A stretch of 13,275 nt of DNA. Source: UBA5209 sp964625015 (GTDB lineage Bacteria > Patescibacteriota > Dojkabacteria > SC72). Numbering within the stretch: position 1 is the first letter of the stretch; every line of letters starts with the position of its first letter. Where the stretch lies: NCBI GenBank assembly GCA_964625015.1, contig CAZUZI010000026.1:1-13275 (forward strand), in the 5' to 3' direction. The notes under the pieces were generated by a model. The model saw only the letters and a program-made list of their open reading frames with translations. It searched no databases and was not told the origin of the DNA. A program made the translations under genes and the position numbers. Positions 1 through 7,435 of the stretch are shown here, piece after piece.

Positions 1-615
1 ATAGTATCGGGTAATTTTAATGGAGACAAAAGGGACGACCTGGCCGGAATCAATAAATCAGGTAAAGTATACTACACTATAGATTTACAAAATTGGATTA
101 ATATCCCTGGAGGATTAGTTAATATAGTATCGGGTAATTTTAATGGAGACAAAAGGGACGACCTGGCCGGAATCAATAGATCAGGAAAAATATATTATAC
201 TACAGATTTAAAAAATTGGACAAATATTCCCGGCGGATTAGTTGAAATTATTTCCGGAGATTTTAATGGAGATAAAATAGACGATTTGGCCGGAATCAAT
301 AAATCAGGTAAAATATATTATACCACAGATTTAAAGAATTGGACTAATATTCCTGGAGGATTGGTAAAAATTATTACAGGCGATTTTAATGGTGATAAAA
401 AGGGCGACCTGGCCGGAATCAATAGATCAGGAAAAATATATTATACTACAGATTTAAAAAATTGGACAAATATTCCCGGCGGATTAGTTGAAATTATTTC
501 CGGAGATTTTAATGGAGATAAAATAGACGATTTGGCCGGAGTTAATAATAAAGGGAATATTTTTTACACGACAGATTTACAAAATTGGAATAACATTAAG
601 GGAAATCTTTCAAAA
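1..615 (+). repeat. Five tandem 123-bp coding repeats with two-unit higher-order identity
   Basis: Units begin at 1, 124, 247, 370 and 493, each exactly 123 bases (41 codons). Bases 159-294 are identical to 405-540 (offset 246, i.e. two units), and 1-55 are identical to 124-178. The near-identity at DNA level, including third codon positions, indicates recent duplication or gene conversion within the array. The array probably continues to the left of the window. Confidence 0.93.
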
Positions 616-636
616 TTATATAGATTTATTTATTAA
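1..636 (+). CDS. FG-GAP/VCBS-like tandem-repeat protein, C-terminal part (5' end outside window)
   Basis: The reading frame is open from base 1 to a TAA at 634-636, giving 211 visible residues; the start lies upstream. Almost all of it is five consecutive 41-residue units (residues 1-205), followed by a short tail ending LYRFIY. Each unit begins with a D/N-F-N-G-D-K-x-x-D loop, the calcium-binding pattern of FG-GAP/VCBS repeats, then LAGIN-SGK-YYTTDL, then NW-NIPGGL. The last part resembles the IPG-x-L spacing of tectonin-type beta-propeller repeats. Such proteins are usually secreted or surface-attached propellers, sometimes sugar-binding. No signal peptide or anchor can be seen because the N-terminus is missing. 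The internal ATG at 286 lies within repeat 3 and is not a plausible start. The gene is separated by 244 bases from the glycan operon, so a functional link is unproven. The repeat class is fairly sure; the ligand is unknown. Confidence 0.85.
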   Translation: MVSGNFNGDKRDDLAGINKSGKVYYTIDLQNWINIPGGLVNIVSGNFNGDKRDDLAGINRSGKIYYTTDLKNWTNIPGGLVEIISGDFNGDKIDDLAGINKSGKIYYTTDLKNWTNIPGGLVKIITGDFNGDKKGDLAGINRSGKIYYTTDLKNWTNIPGGLVEIISGDFNGDKIDDLAGVNNKGNIFYTTDLQNWNNIKGNLSKLYRFIY

Positions 637-682
637 TTTTTTAAAATTTATTTGTCTATAAGAATATTGGGAGAATCTTAGT

Positions 683-805
683 ATGATAAAAACAGAGAAA
701 TTAAAATTGTATTCGATTAGAAAGTTTAATATAATAATATTAAGCTCTTTTTGCAACATCAAAGAAACCATGCTATCTGATCGGAGTGTATTCGTTTATG
801 ATTAA
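683..805 (+). CDS. Possible small ORF, 40 aa, unknown function
   Basis: ATG at 683 and TAA at 803-805 frame a 40-residue peptide beginning MIKTEKLKLY and ending SVFVYD. A GGGAG at 669-673 sits 9 bases before the ATG; the same sequence serves as the apparent ribosome site of neuB and neuA. There is a short hydrophobic run (FNIIILSSF, residues 15-23) and no recognisable motif. A candidate promoter lies inside it, so the two interpretations partly compete. It could be a leader peptide, a remnant of a larger gene, or chance. Confidence 0.25.
   Translation: MIKTEKLKLYSIRKFNIIILSSFCNIKETMLSDRSVFVYD
707..735 (+). promoter_or_regulatory. Candidate sigma-70-type promoter for the plus-strand glycan operon
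   Basis: In the 244-base gap before the operon, TTGTAT (707-712) is followed after 17 bases by a perfect TATAAT (730-735). Transcription would start near 742 and leave a leader of about 140 bases. The -35 matches the consensus at only three positions and the region is very AT-rich, so a chance match is possible. No hairpin-type terminator or operator was seen in 637-880. Confidence 0.3.
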
Positions 806-880
806 ATTTGAAATATTGATCTTGAATAATTAAAAATAAGTAAAAGGAAGATTATTTAATACGATTTAATAAAATTTAAA

Positions 881-2542
881 ATGAAATTTAAAAATATTAT
901 TTTTTCAATATTATTCTTTCCAATTTATATCATTTGGCAAATGGTATACAAATTTTATTTATGGTTTATAAGGGAAAAGTGGTATGCTGTTGGGTTGTTA
1001 GTACTTGTGGCTATTGGAGCTTTTTTGAGGTTGTGGAATTTGGGTACATTGGGATTATTAAATGACGAGGTCTATACGGGGCTGTCAATTCAAAGAATTT
1101 ATGAATGTGGAATTCCCTTATTTGAAAATGGTAAAATATACTACTCAAGTATGGTTAACAGCTATTTGGGTTTTATCGCCTCGTTATTTTTGGGAATTAA
1201 TGAGGTTTCAGTAAGAATATTGAGCGCTTTCTCAGGTATAGGTACTATTATAGTAATTTACTTTTTTGGAAGGAAAATACACTCTAAAGGATTTGGTCTA
1301 ACTTTATCGTTTTTTTTAACCTTTTTTGTTTGGAATATTGAATTCTCAAGATGGGGTAGGCATTATTCATTTTTTGCCTTTATGTGTTTAATTACTGTGT
1401 TTTTATTATACATGTATTTAATTGAAGGAAAGTATAAATACTTATTTCTTACTTTCATACCTATAATATTATCGCTTATCTCAACTTTTTATGGAGTCGT
1501 TCTATTTGCAATTGTTGGAGTTACTCTTCTTTTTGATTTAAATAGAAAGAAGTTAAAAACTTATATATTTTTAATATTTTTGTTTATTTCAATTGTTGTT
1601 ATTTTTGATTTAATAATAAGTTTTCTAACGAAAGATTTTTTCTTTATTATTTCTTTCTTAATAAAATATATCAAAAAACAATGGTTTTTAATAGGTTACG
1701 ATAATTTCTTTCTGAAATTTATAATTGAAAATTTTTTATTGTTGTTTGTATTTACTGTTATACTCGCATTTTTTTCTTTCTTAAACTTAAAAAAGAAAAA
1801 AAAATATTTGTATTTATCTTTTATTTCTTTAGTTTCAATTTATTTTATAGCTATTGTTCATTTACACAAACAACCTAGGTACCTTAATTTTTTATCCACC
1901 TTTTTAATTATTTCTGGTATTTTATTTATATTCGATTTTATCAGTACTTTAAAAAATAAAAATATATTATTACCTATTTTATTAATAATTACATTTCTCT
2001 ATACAACTGATTTTTTTTATTCGTTTAGAATTCCATTTAGAAAATATGGGGACGAAATAAAGTATCCTCATTTTGGACCCTCGCTTGCATCTCCAGTACA
2101 CATAGATTTTAAAAATCCGTTTTTATTTTTGAAAGATAAAATGAGTGAAACTGATGTTTTTATTTCTAACGTTAATTTTTATGGCGGATATTATATAAAA
2201 AGACAATTGGATTATTGGTTGTGGTTGTTAGACAAATCAAAAATTGGTTATGTTGAAGATACAAAAACTAAAACAAATAAAGGATATTTTGTAAAACATT
2301 ATTCGGAATACGGGTCCTATTTAATTAATGACTACGAAACTTTATGTGATGTAATCAATATTGAAAAAAAGAAAGGCGATTTATATTTTGTAATATATAC
2401 TATGTTTTTACCATATTCTATACATAGATATTATAATCCTTTCATGTCTCGTTTATCAGAAGTATTTAATGTTCAGGTGATCTATAATGATGATAATAAC
2501 TTTGTAAAGATATATAAAATTAATAGGGAGTTTGAAAAATGA
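881..2542 (+). CDS. GT-C fold membrane glycosyltransferase (GT39/ArnT-like)
   Basis: This 553-residue integral membrane protein has the layout of the dolichyl-/polyprenyl-phosphate-sugar transferases (GT39/PMT/ArnT superfamily). A hydrophobic segment near residues 35-50 is followed by a loop carrying an acidic N-D-E pair at D62-E63, the usual GT-C catalytic position. Next come a run of about ten hydrophobic helices, including the family-like F-SRWGR-YS segment near residues 160-170, and a more polar C-terminal region from about residue 385 that probably faces the periplasm. Such enzymes move a sugar from a lipid-phosphate carrier to a lipid-linked glycan, lipid A or protein outside the membrane; donor and acceptor cannot be read here. 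It opens the operon and its TGA overlaps the neuB ATG (ATGA). The start has no close Shine-Dalgarno (AGGAAG lies about 30 bases away); an in-frame stop at 857-859 limits extension. A Wzy-like role cannot be excluded. Confidence 0.75.
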   Translation: MKFKNIIFSILFFPIYIIWQMVYKFYLWFIREKWYAVGLLVLVAIGAFLRLWNLGTLGLLNDEVYTGLSIQRIYECGIPLFENGKIYYSSMVNSYLGFIASLFLGINEVSVRILSAFSGIGTIIVIYFFGRKIHSKGFGLTLSFFLTFFVWNIEFSRWGRHYSFFAFMCLITVFLLYMYLIEGKYKYLFLTFIPIILSLISTFYGVVLFAIVGVTLLFDLNRKKLKTYIFLIFLFISIVVIFDLIISFLTKDFFFIISFLIKYIKKQWFLIGYDNFFLKFIIENFLLLFVFTVILAFFSFLNLKKKKKYLYLSFISLVSIYFIAIVHLHKQPRYLNFLSTFLIISGILFIFDFISTLKNKNILLPILLIITFLYTTDFFYSFRIPFRKYGDEIKYPHFGPSLASPVHIDFKNPFLFLKDKMSETDVFISNVNFYGGYYIKRQLDYWLWLLDKSKIGYVEDTKTKTNKGYFVKHYSEYGSYLINDYETLCDVINIEKKKGDLYFVIYTMFLPYSIHRYYNPFMSRLSEVFNVQVIYNDDNNFVKIYKINREFEK

Positions 2543-3570
2543 AAATTGAAAATAGATCAATTAGTAAAAGTGATTTACCAATAGTTATAGTAGAAATTGG
2601 AATAAACCATAATGGAAATATTAAAACAGCATTTGAAATGGTAGATGCAGCTTATAGAGCGGGCGCAGAAATTATTAAACATCAAACACATATTGTCGAT
2701 GATGAAATGAGTCCTGAAGCCAGGAAAGTAATTCCGGGGAATTCCAATAAATCTATTTATCAAATTATGAGTGAGTGCGCATTATCAGAATTAGAAGAAA
2801 TTGAACTTAAAAAATATATTGAGTCAAAAGGGATGATATTTATTAGTACCCCATTCTCCAGAGCAGCTGCAAATAGACTTGAAAAAATGAATGTTTCTTC
2901 TTATAAAATCGGTTCAGGGGAATGTAACAATTATCCATTATTAGAACATATTGCTTCATTTGGAAAACCAATTATTTTAAGTACAGGAATGAATGATATA
3001 CAAAGTATAAAAAAAGCTGTTGAAATTTTTGAAAGAAAAAAAATAGAATATGCGCTTATGCACACAACAAATCTTTATCCCACACCGACTCACTTAGTCC
3101 GTTTAGGCGCAATGCAACAGTTAATGAATGAATTCCCAAATATACCGGTTGGATTATCTGATCATACAACAAATAATAACGCATGTATTGCCGCTATGAC
3201 TTTAGGCGCTTCGTTAGTCGAAAGACATTTCACCGATACTATGACAAGAAATGGTCCTGATATAGTTTGTTCAATGGATGAAACACGGCTAAAAGAATTA
3301 ATAGATGCTGCAAAAGAAATTCCGAAAATGCTTGGTGGTAATAAAGAACCGGCAATAGAAGAACAAGTAACAATTAATTTTGCTTTTGCAACTGTTGTTG
3401 CAATAACAGATATAAAAAAAGGTAATAAATTTACTAAAGAAAATTTATGGGTGAAAAGACCGGGTACAGGAAAGATTTTAGCAAAAGACTATGATAAAAT
3501 AATTGGTAAGATTTCTAAAATTGATATACCTAATGGAACACATTTAGACTGGAATATGATAGGAGATTGA
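2539..3570 (+). CDS. neuB: N-acetylneuraminate synthase (sialic acid synthase)
   Basis: NeuB condenses ManNAc with phosphoenolpyruvate to give N-acetylneuraminate in the cytoplasm. The 343-residue length is normal: a TIM barrel (about 10-265) and a C-terminal SAF/antifreeze-like domain (about 280-343). Visible family residues are E19 in VEIGINHNG, K47 in IIKHQTH, K123 and E128 in YKIGSGE, H209 in LSDHTT and H230 in ERHFT. R307 in VKRPG supplies the SAF-domain arginine. These line up at a near-constant offset with the metal- and substrate-binding residues known from Neisseria NeuB. KHQTH, the PGN segment and GECNNYPL closely recall the C. jejuni LOS-type NeuB1 rather than the E. coli K1 type (memory, not a search). 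GGGAG at 2526-2530 is 8 bases before ATG, which overlaps the previous stop. A legionaminate-type substrate is possible but less likely given the neuC partner. Confidence 0.93.
   Translation: MKIENRSISKSDLPIVIVEIGINHNGNIKTAFEMVDAAYRAGAEIIKHQTHIVDDEMSPEARKVIPGNSNKSIYQIMSECALSELEEIELKKYIESKGMIFISTPFSRAAANRLEKMNVSSYKIGSGECNNYPLLEHIASFGKPIILSTGMNDIQSIKKAVEIFERKKIEYALMHTTNLYPTPTHLVRLGAMQQLMNEFPNIPVGLSDHTTNNNACIAAMTLGASLVERHFTDTMTRNGPDIVCSMDETRLKELIDAAKEIPKMLGGNKEPAIEEQVTINFAFATVVAITDIKKGNKFTKENLWVKRPGTGKILAKDYDKIIGKISKIDIPNGTHLDWNMIGD
3561..3565 (+). promoter_or_regulatory. Ribosome binding site fixing the TTG start of neuC
   Basis: A perfect AGGAG overlaps the last codons of neuB and lies 6 bases before TTG at 3572. 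The nearby ATG at 3555 is out of frame, and the family N-terminus (KKILFITGTRADY) follows directly, so TTG is the most likely initiator. Confidence 0.75.
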
Positions 3571-3571
3571 T

Positions 3572-4711
3572 TTGAGAAAAAAAATTTTATTTATCACAGG
3601 CACTAGGGCTGATTATGGAAAACTAAAATCATTAATGAAAGCTGTAGAAGATAGTCATGATTTTGAATTGCACATATTTGTTGGAGGTATGCATTTACTT
3701 GAAGTTTTTGGAAGCACTTATCAAGAAGTTCAAAAAGATGGCTATGAAAATATTCATATAGCATATGGATTATCTCACTATAATAATATGAGTTTGAATA
3801 TCGGCAATACAATTAATATATTGACCGGTTATGTAAATCATATTAAACCAGATATGATTGTTGTGCATGGAGATAGAATTGATGCTCTTGCTGGAGCAAT
3901 AGTGGGCGCGTTAAATAATATTATTGTTTCTCATATTGAAGGCGGCGAAGTATCCGGGACAATTGATGAATCAATACGACATGCCGTTTCTAAATTTTCA
4001 CATTTACATTTTGTGTCTACCCATGAAGCAAAAAAAAGATTAATTCAACTTGGAGAGGCAGATCAAGACATATTTGTAATTGGTTCTCCCGATATAGATG
4101 TTATGTTAAGTAATAAACTTCCAACTCTTGACGATGCAAAAAAAAGATATGGCATTCCTTTTGAAAAATATGGTATTTTAATGTATCATCCTGTAACTAC
4201 TGAATATGAAATGATTAATATAAAAATTAAAAATGTTGTCGATGGAATACTCAACTCTGACAAAAATTATGTTGTAGTTTATCCGAATAATGATCATGGT
4301 TCTGAAATTATTTTGAGCGAATATTCACGTTTTACAAGTAATAAAAAAATAAAGATTTTTCCTTCGTTGAGATTCGAATACTTTTTAACTTTCTTAAAAA
4401 ATGCAGATTTTATGATTGGGAATTCAAGCGCAGGAATAAGAGAAACTTGTATATATGGAATACCTTCTATTGATATAGGAACAAGACAAAACAACCGATA
4501 TAATATTAATGTTCTAAAAAATATTCAAAAAGTTAATGAAGATTCAAAAGAAATACAAACAGCTATTAATAATATTGATGAATATAGAATTAAACAATCG
4601 TATTTTGGTAAAGGAAACAGCACTGATTTATTTATGTCTATCATTAATGATGATGCAATATGGAATAGAGAATTACAAAAAGTTTTTATAGATTTGGGAG
4701 ACGTTATTTAA
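3572..4711 (+). CDS. neuC: UDP-N-acetylglucosamine 2-epimerase (hydrolysing)
   Basis: NeuC turns UDP-GlcNAc into ManNAc plus UDP, the first committed step to sialic acid. The 379-residue protein shows the GT-B-like epimerase_2 family throughout: GTRADYGK (10-17), VVHGDR (97-102), HIEGGE (121-126), IGSPDID (170-176), YHPVTTE (205-211), GNSSAG-RE (283-291) and GTRQNNR (303-309). D101, E123 and D132 occupy the positions of the acidic catalytic residues described for hydrolysing epimerases. Overall it recalls Campylobacter NeuC (memory, not a search). It starts with TTG one base after the neuB stop and its TAA shares one base with the neuA ATG, so neuB-neuC-neuA are probably translationally coupled. 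A legionaminate-pathway GDP-sugar hydrolase (LegG) is a related alternative, but the legionaminate-specific dehydratase and aminotransferase are absent here. Confidence 0.92.
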   Translation: MRKKILFITGTRADYGKLKSLMKAVEDSHDFELHIFVGGMHLLEVFGSTYQEVQKDGYENIHIAYGLSHYNNMSLNIGNTINILTGYVNHIKPDMIVVHGDRIDALAGAIVGALNNIIVSHIEGGEVSGTIDESIRHAVSKFSHLHFVSTHEAKKRLIQLGEADQDIFVIGSPDIDVMLSNKLPTLDDAKKRYGIPFEKYGILMYHPVTTEYEMINIKIKNVVDGILNSDKNYVVVYPNNDHGSEIILSEYSRFTSNKKIKIFPSLRFEYFLTFLKNADFMIGNSSAGIRETCIYGIPSIDIGTRQNNRYNINVLKNIQKVNEDSKEIQTAINNIDEYRIKQSYFGKGNSTDLFMSIINDDAIWNRELQKVFIDLGDVI

Positions 4712-5409
4712 TGATTGATAATAAAAAAATATTAGCCCTGATACCAGCCAGAGGCGGAAGTAAAGGGATTCCTGACAAAAATATTATTGACCTAAATGGT
4801 CAACCGCTTATAGCATATTCCATAATCGAAGCAAAAAAGAGCAAATATATTGACAAACTTATATTAAGTACAGATAGTAAGAAAATTGCCGATATTGCTT
4901 TAAATTTTGGATGCGAAGTACCATTTATGAGACCGATAGAATTAGCGCAAGATAATTCAAAAACTATAGATGCTGTAGTTCATGCAATTGACTACTTAAA
5001 AAGTGTTGGTGATAATTATGATATATTACTTTTACTTCAACCAACAACTCCTCTTAGAACTGTAGGTGATATTGATAGAGCAATTGAGTTATTTACAAAC
5101 CAAAACTATAAAAGTTTGGCCTCTATATCACCTGTTAACGATCATCCGGTTTTGATACGAACTATTGACAATAATTATTATATGAAAAAGCTCCTAAATC
5201 AATCAAGTACTATAAGACGCCAAGATATGCCAAATTATTTTAGAGTAAATGGAGCAATATATATAAATTTAATTTCTGAAATAACAAATGAAACAAGTTT
5301 TAATGATAATAACATTGGATTTATAATGCCAAATGAAAGATCAATTGATATAGATGACTATGTAGATTTGAAAATAGCAGAAGAATACTTAATAAGAATG
5401 GAGAAATGA
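4711..5409 (+). CDS. neuA: CMP-N-acylneuraminate cytidylyltransferase
   Basis: NeuA activates the nonulosonic acid as its CMP-sugar, the donor for sialyltransferases. The 232-residue protein is a single nucleotidyltransferase domain of ordinary length without the C-terminal esterase found in some NeuA proteins. Hallmarks are the CTP-binding loop ARGGSKGIPDKN (13-24), STDS (53-56), LLQPTTPLR (108-116), RRQDMP (169-174), NGAIY (180-184) and the metal-binding D213/D215 of SIDIDD (211-216). The ATG overlaps the neuC stop by one base, with GGGAG (4696-4700) 10 bases upstream. The next gene follows after one base. Sequence alone does not separate CMP-Neu5Ac from CMP-legionaminate or other analogues; the NeuC/NeuB pair points to Neu5Ac as the starting scaffold. 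Confidence 0.92.
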   Translation: MIDNKKILALIPARGGSKGIPDKNIIDLNGQPLIAYSIIEAKKSKYIDKLILSTDSKKIADIALNFGCEVPFMRPIELAQDNSKTIDAVVHAIDYLKSVGDNYDILLLLQPTTPLRTVGDIDRAIELFTNQNYKSLASISPVNDHPVLIRTIDNNYYMKKLLNQSSTIRRQDMPNYFRVNGAIYINLISEITNETSFNDNNIGFIMPNERSIDIDDYVDLKIAEEYLIRMEK

Positions 5410-5410
5410 T

Positions 5411-6286
5411 ATGAAAAGTTTTTTTTTGAAAAACATTAGACGATTTTTACACAAACATGACGTTCTACTAAACAAATACTCAACAAGAACAAATATTGAT
5501 ATTTATAAAAAGATTTTTGGTTCAAATATATTTGAAACTAAAAATCTTTATAATATAGGAGCTGGTTCTTTTGCACATCCAGCTTGGACTAATGTTGATT
5601 ATTATTCTGATTGGTATAAAAAAAATTCAAAAAATATTGGCATACATTTTGATTTATTATCTTTGAAAAATTTACCAATTGATGATAATAGTGCAGAAAT
5701 AGTTTACACTAGTCACACAATAGAACATATAACTAATAATGCAGCACAGAATTTATTTAATAACGCCAATAGAATATTAAAAAAGAATGGGATATTTAGA
5801 ATAACATGCCCAAATGTAGATTTAGATATATCTGCATTAAAAAACAATGACATTTTATTTTATGAATACAGCAAGTGTTTAAATAACAAATATGGTTCAT
5901 TAAAATTTAATAAAAGTAGTAAAGACTGCTCAATTACTGACTTTTTTTTATTTCATATTTTCTCAATGTTATCACCTTTACATCCAGACCCAAACATTGA
6001 TAAAATTGAATCTACTGAATTTTGGAAACTATTTGATTTTAATAATATTTCAATTTCATTAGATCGATTAGCATCTAAATGCGATTTAAATATTCAAAAA
6101 AAATTCCCTGGTGATCATATTAACTGGTGGAATTTTCAAAAAATAAAACTTATGTTAATAGAAGCAGGTTTTTCTAATATATACTTATCTGGATATCAAC
6201 AATCTCAATCACCTGTTTTAAGAGATGTCTTTTATTTTGATAATACACGTCCAGAGTACTCTATATATGTTGAAGCTATTAAATAA
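5411..6286 (+). CDS. Class I SAM-dependent methyltransferase-like protein
   Basis: The 291-residue protein has a Methyltransf_11-type core. LYNIGAGS (46-53) is a degenerate motif I, VDY (62-64) carries the acidic residue after strand 2, SHTIEHI (101-107) matches the S-H-x-x-E-H motif, and ILKKNGIFRITCPN (122-135) is the strand-5 region. A C-terminal stretch ends F-D-TRPE-SIYVEA, a pattern I associate with methyltransferases of polysaccharide clusters. It probably O-methylates a sugar of the surface glycan, or the nonulosonic acid itself, but the target is not visible and loss of activity is possible given the weak glycine motif. GGAGA (5400-5404) precedes the ATG by 6 bases. A run of nine T (5419-5427) lies just after the start codon. 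Confidence 0.7.
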   Translation: MKSFFLKNIRRFLHKHDVLLNKYSTRTNIDIYKKIFGSNIFETKNLYNIGAGSFAHPAWTNVDYYSDWYKKNSKNIGIHFDLLSLKNLPIDDNSAEIVYTSHTIEHITNNAAQNLFNNANRILKKNGIFRITCPNVDLDISALKNNDILFYEYSKCLNNKYGSLKFNKSSKDCSITDFFLFHIFSMLSPLHPDPNIDKIESTEFWKLFDFNNISISLDRLASKCDLNIQKKFPGDHINWWNFQKIKLMLIEAGFSNIYLSGYQQSQSPVLRDVFYFDNTRPEYSIYVEAIK

Positions 6287-6307
6287 TAAAAAATTAGGAA
6301 ATAAATT

Positions 6308-7435
6308 ATGTCAATTATTGTAGATAGTGTATCTAATTTAGGTATAGATAGCAAAAAGATTTGTGAGTTTTATTCTGAAAATTGGAATAAAAAAATTTCC
6401 TTGTCTATTGAGGATTTTTATAGTTGGCAATTTAAAGAATCACCTTCTGATGCTGGATTAGATAATTGTGTAATAGCTTATGATGATATTAACCATAGTA
6501 TATGTGGAGTAATGGGATTAAATTCAAGACCTTTTTATTTAAACAACCAAGTGCTTAATGGAGCTGAGTTAACAACATGGATTGTTAAAGAAAAATATCA
6601 AAGACTTGGAGTAGGAGTAGATATTTTAGATAAAATTATTAGTACCTACGATATTTTAATAGGAATGGGTATTAGTTCTCAAGCATTACCGGTCTATTTA
6701 AGAAAAGGATTTAGATACATAAGAGCAATACCAAGGTTTTTAAAAGTTTATAATTTCCAAGAAATTGAAAAATATACAAAGTCAGAACCGTTAGCAAAAA
6801 AATTATCAAAACAATGGTTAGATAGTAAAAACAATGAGGATAAATACTTTGAAGTCTATAATTATAATGATTTACTTTTTTCCAGTATAATAAATAATTT
6901 TAAAAGTAACTATAACCATTTTTCAAGAGACTCAAATTTTCTAAATTGGAGATATGCTAATCATCCCATTTATAATTATAAGCAATTTATAATTAAGTCA
7001 AAAGTTGATCCTGGATTAGGAGTTTTTATTTGTTTTAGAGAGGAGTTTTCAGTAGAAGAACTAAGAATACTACATATATTGGATTTTTTTGGTGATAAAA
7101 AAGATATGTTTGCCGCTATAGAGTTTATTGACCATTATTGTAAAGAACAAAATATACATTTAGCTGATTTTTACTGTACATCACAAAAACTAACTCAAAT
7201 ATTTTTATATACTGGTTGGTTTTCAAATAATGATGATACTTTTTTCCAATTTCCACACTTGTTTAATCCAATTGAGTTAAGGGACCCTCCAACTACCTCA
7301 CTAATATATTGGAGTAAAAACAACTTTTATGATTTATGTGATATATCAAAATTGTATGTAACAAAACAAGACTGTGATTTTGATAGACCAACTCAAGAAA
7401 CATATAATAAAATTAATCAAAAGAGAGTAAAATGA
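6308..7435 (+). CDS. GNAT-family N-acyltransferase, possibly two-domain
   Basis: Residues about 15-150 look like a GNAT domain: beta-strand ELTTWIV (87-93), then the acyl-CoA pyrophosphate loop Q-R-L-G-V-G (98-103, the Q/R-x-x-G-x-G motif), and the typical L-xx-GF-Y hairpin (131-137). The second half contains FSRDSNFLNWRY-HP (205-220) followed by an I-H-I-L-D-F-F segment, as in polysaccharide-locus GNAT proteins with a second, degenerate acyltransferase half. At 375 residues it fits that double layout. It would acetylate or acylate an amino sugar or the nonulosonic acid. It is joined to the deacetylase gene by a 4-base ATGA overlap, so the pair may act in sequence: remove acetyl, add a different acyl. 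AGGAA (6296-6300) is 7 bases before ATG. Substrate and acyl donor are inference. Confidence 0.7.
   Translation: MSIIVDSVSNLGIDSKKICEFYSENWNKKISLSIEDFYSWQFKESPSDAGLDNCVIAYDDINHSICGVMGLNSRPFYLNNQVLNGAELTTWIVKEKYQRLGVGVDILDKIISTYDILIGMGISSQALPVYLRKGFRYIRAIPRFLKVYNFQEIEKYTKSEPLAKKLSKQWLDSKNNEDKYFEVYNYNDLLFSSIINNFKSNYNHFSRDSNFLNWRYANHPIYNYKQFIIKSKVDPGLGVFICFREEFSVEELRILHILDFFGDKKDMFAAIEFIDHYCKEQNIHLADFYCTSQKLTQIFLYTGWFSNNDDTFFQFPHLFNPIELRDPPTTSLIYWSKNNFYDLCDISKLYVTKQDCDFDRPTQETYNKINQKRVK

Noticed and set aside
1..615. CRISPR array or non-coding tandem repeat
   Set aside because: Units are 123 bases, contiguous without spacers, and keep an open frame throughout; they are protein repeats.
286..636. 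ATG at 286 as the start of a 116-residue protein
   Set aside because: The frame is open to base 1 with the same repeat sequence, so this ATG is an internal Met in repeat 3 of a longer gene.
2575..2763. Minus-strand ORF inside neuB
   Set aside because: It lies antisense to a strongly conserved gene, shows no motif, and is explained by the AT-rich coding bias.
3603..3812. Minus-strand ORF inside neuC
   Set aside because: Antisense shadow of conserved NeuC sequence with no ribosome site or recognisable domain.
4294..4494. Second minus-strand ORF inside neuC
   Set aside because: Antisense shadow of conserved NeuC motifs (GNSSAG region) with no independent support.
2539..5409. Legionaminic or pseudaminic acid pathway
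   Set aside because: The dehydratase, aminotransferase and sugar-nucleotide N-acetyltransferase steps specific to those pathways are absent, and NeuC/NeuB carry sialate-type motifs. Genes outside the window could still change this.
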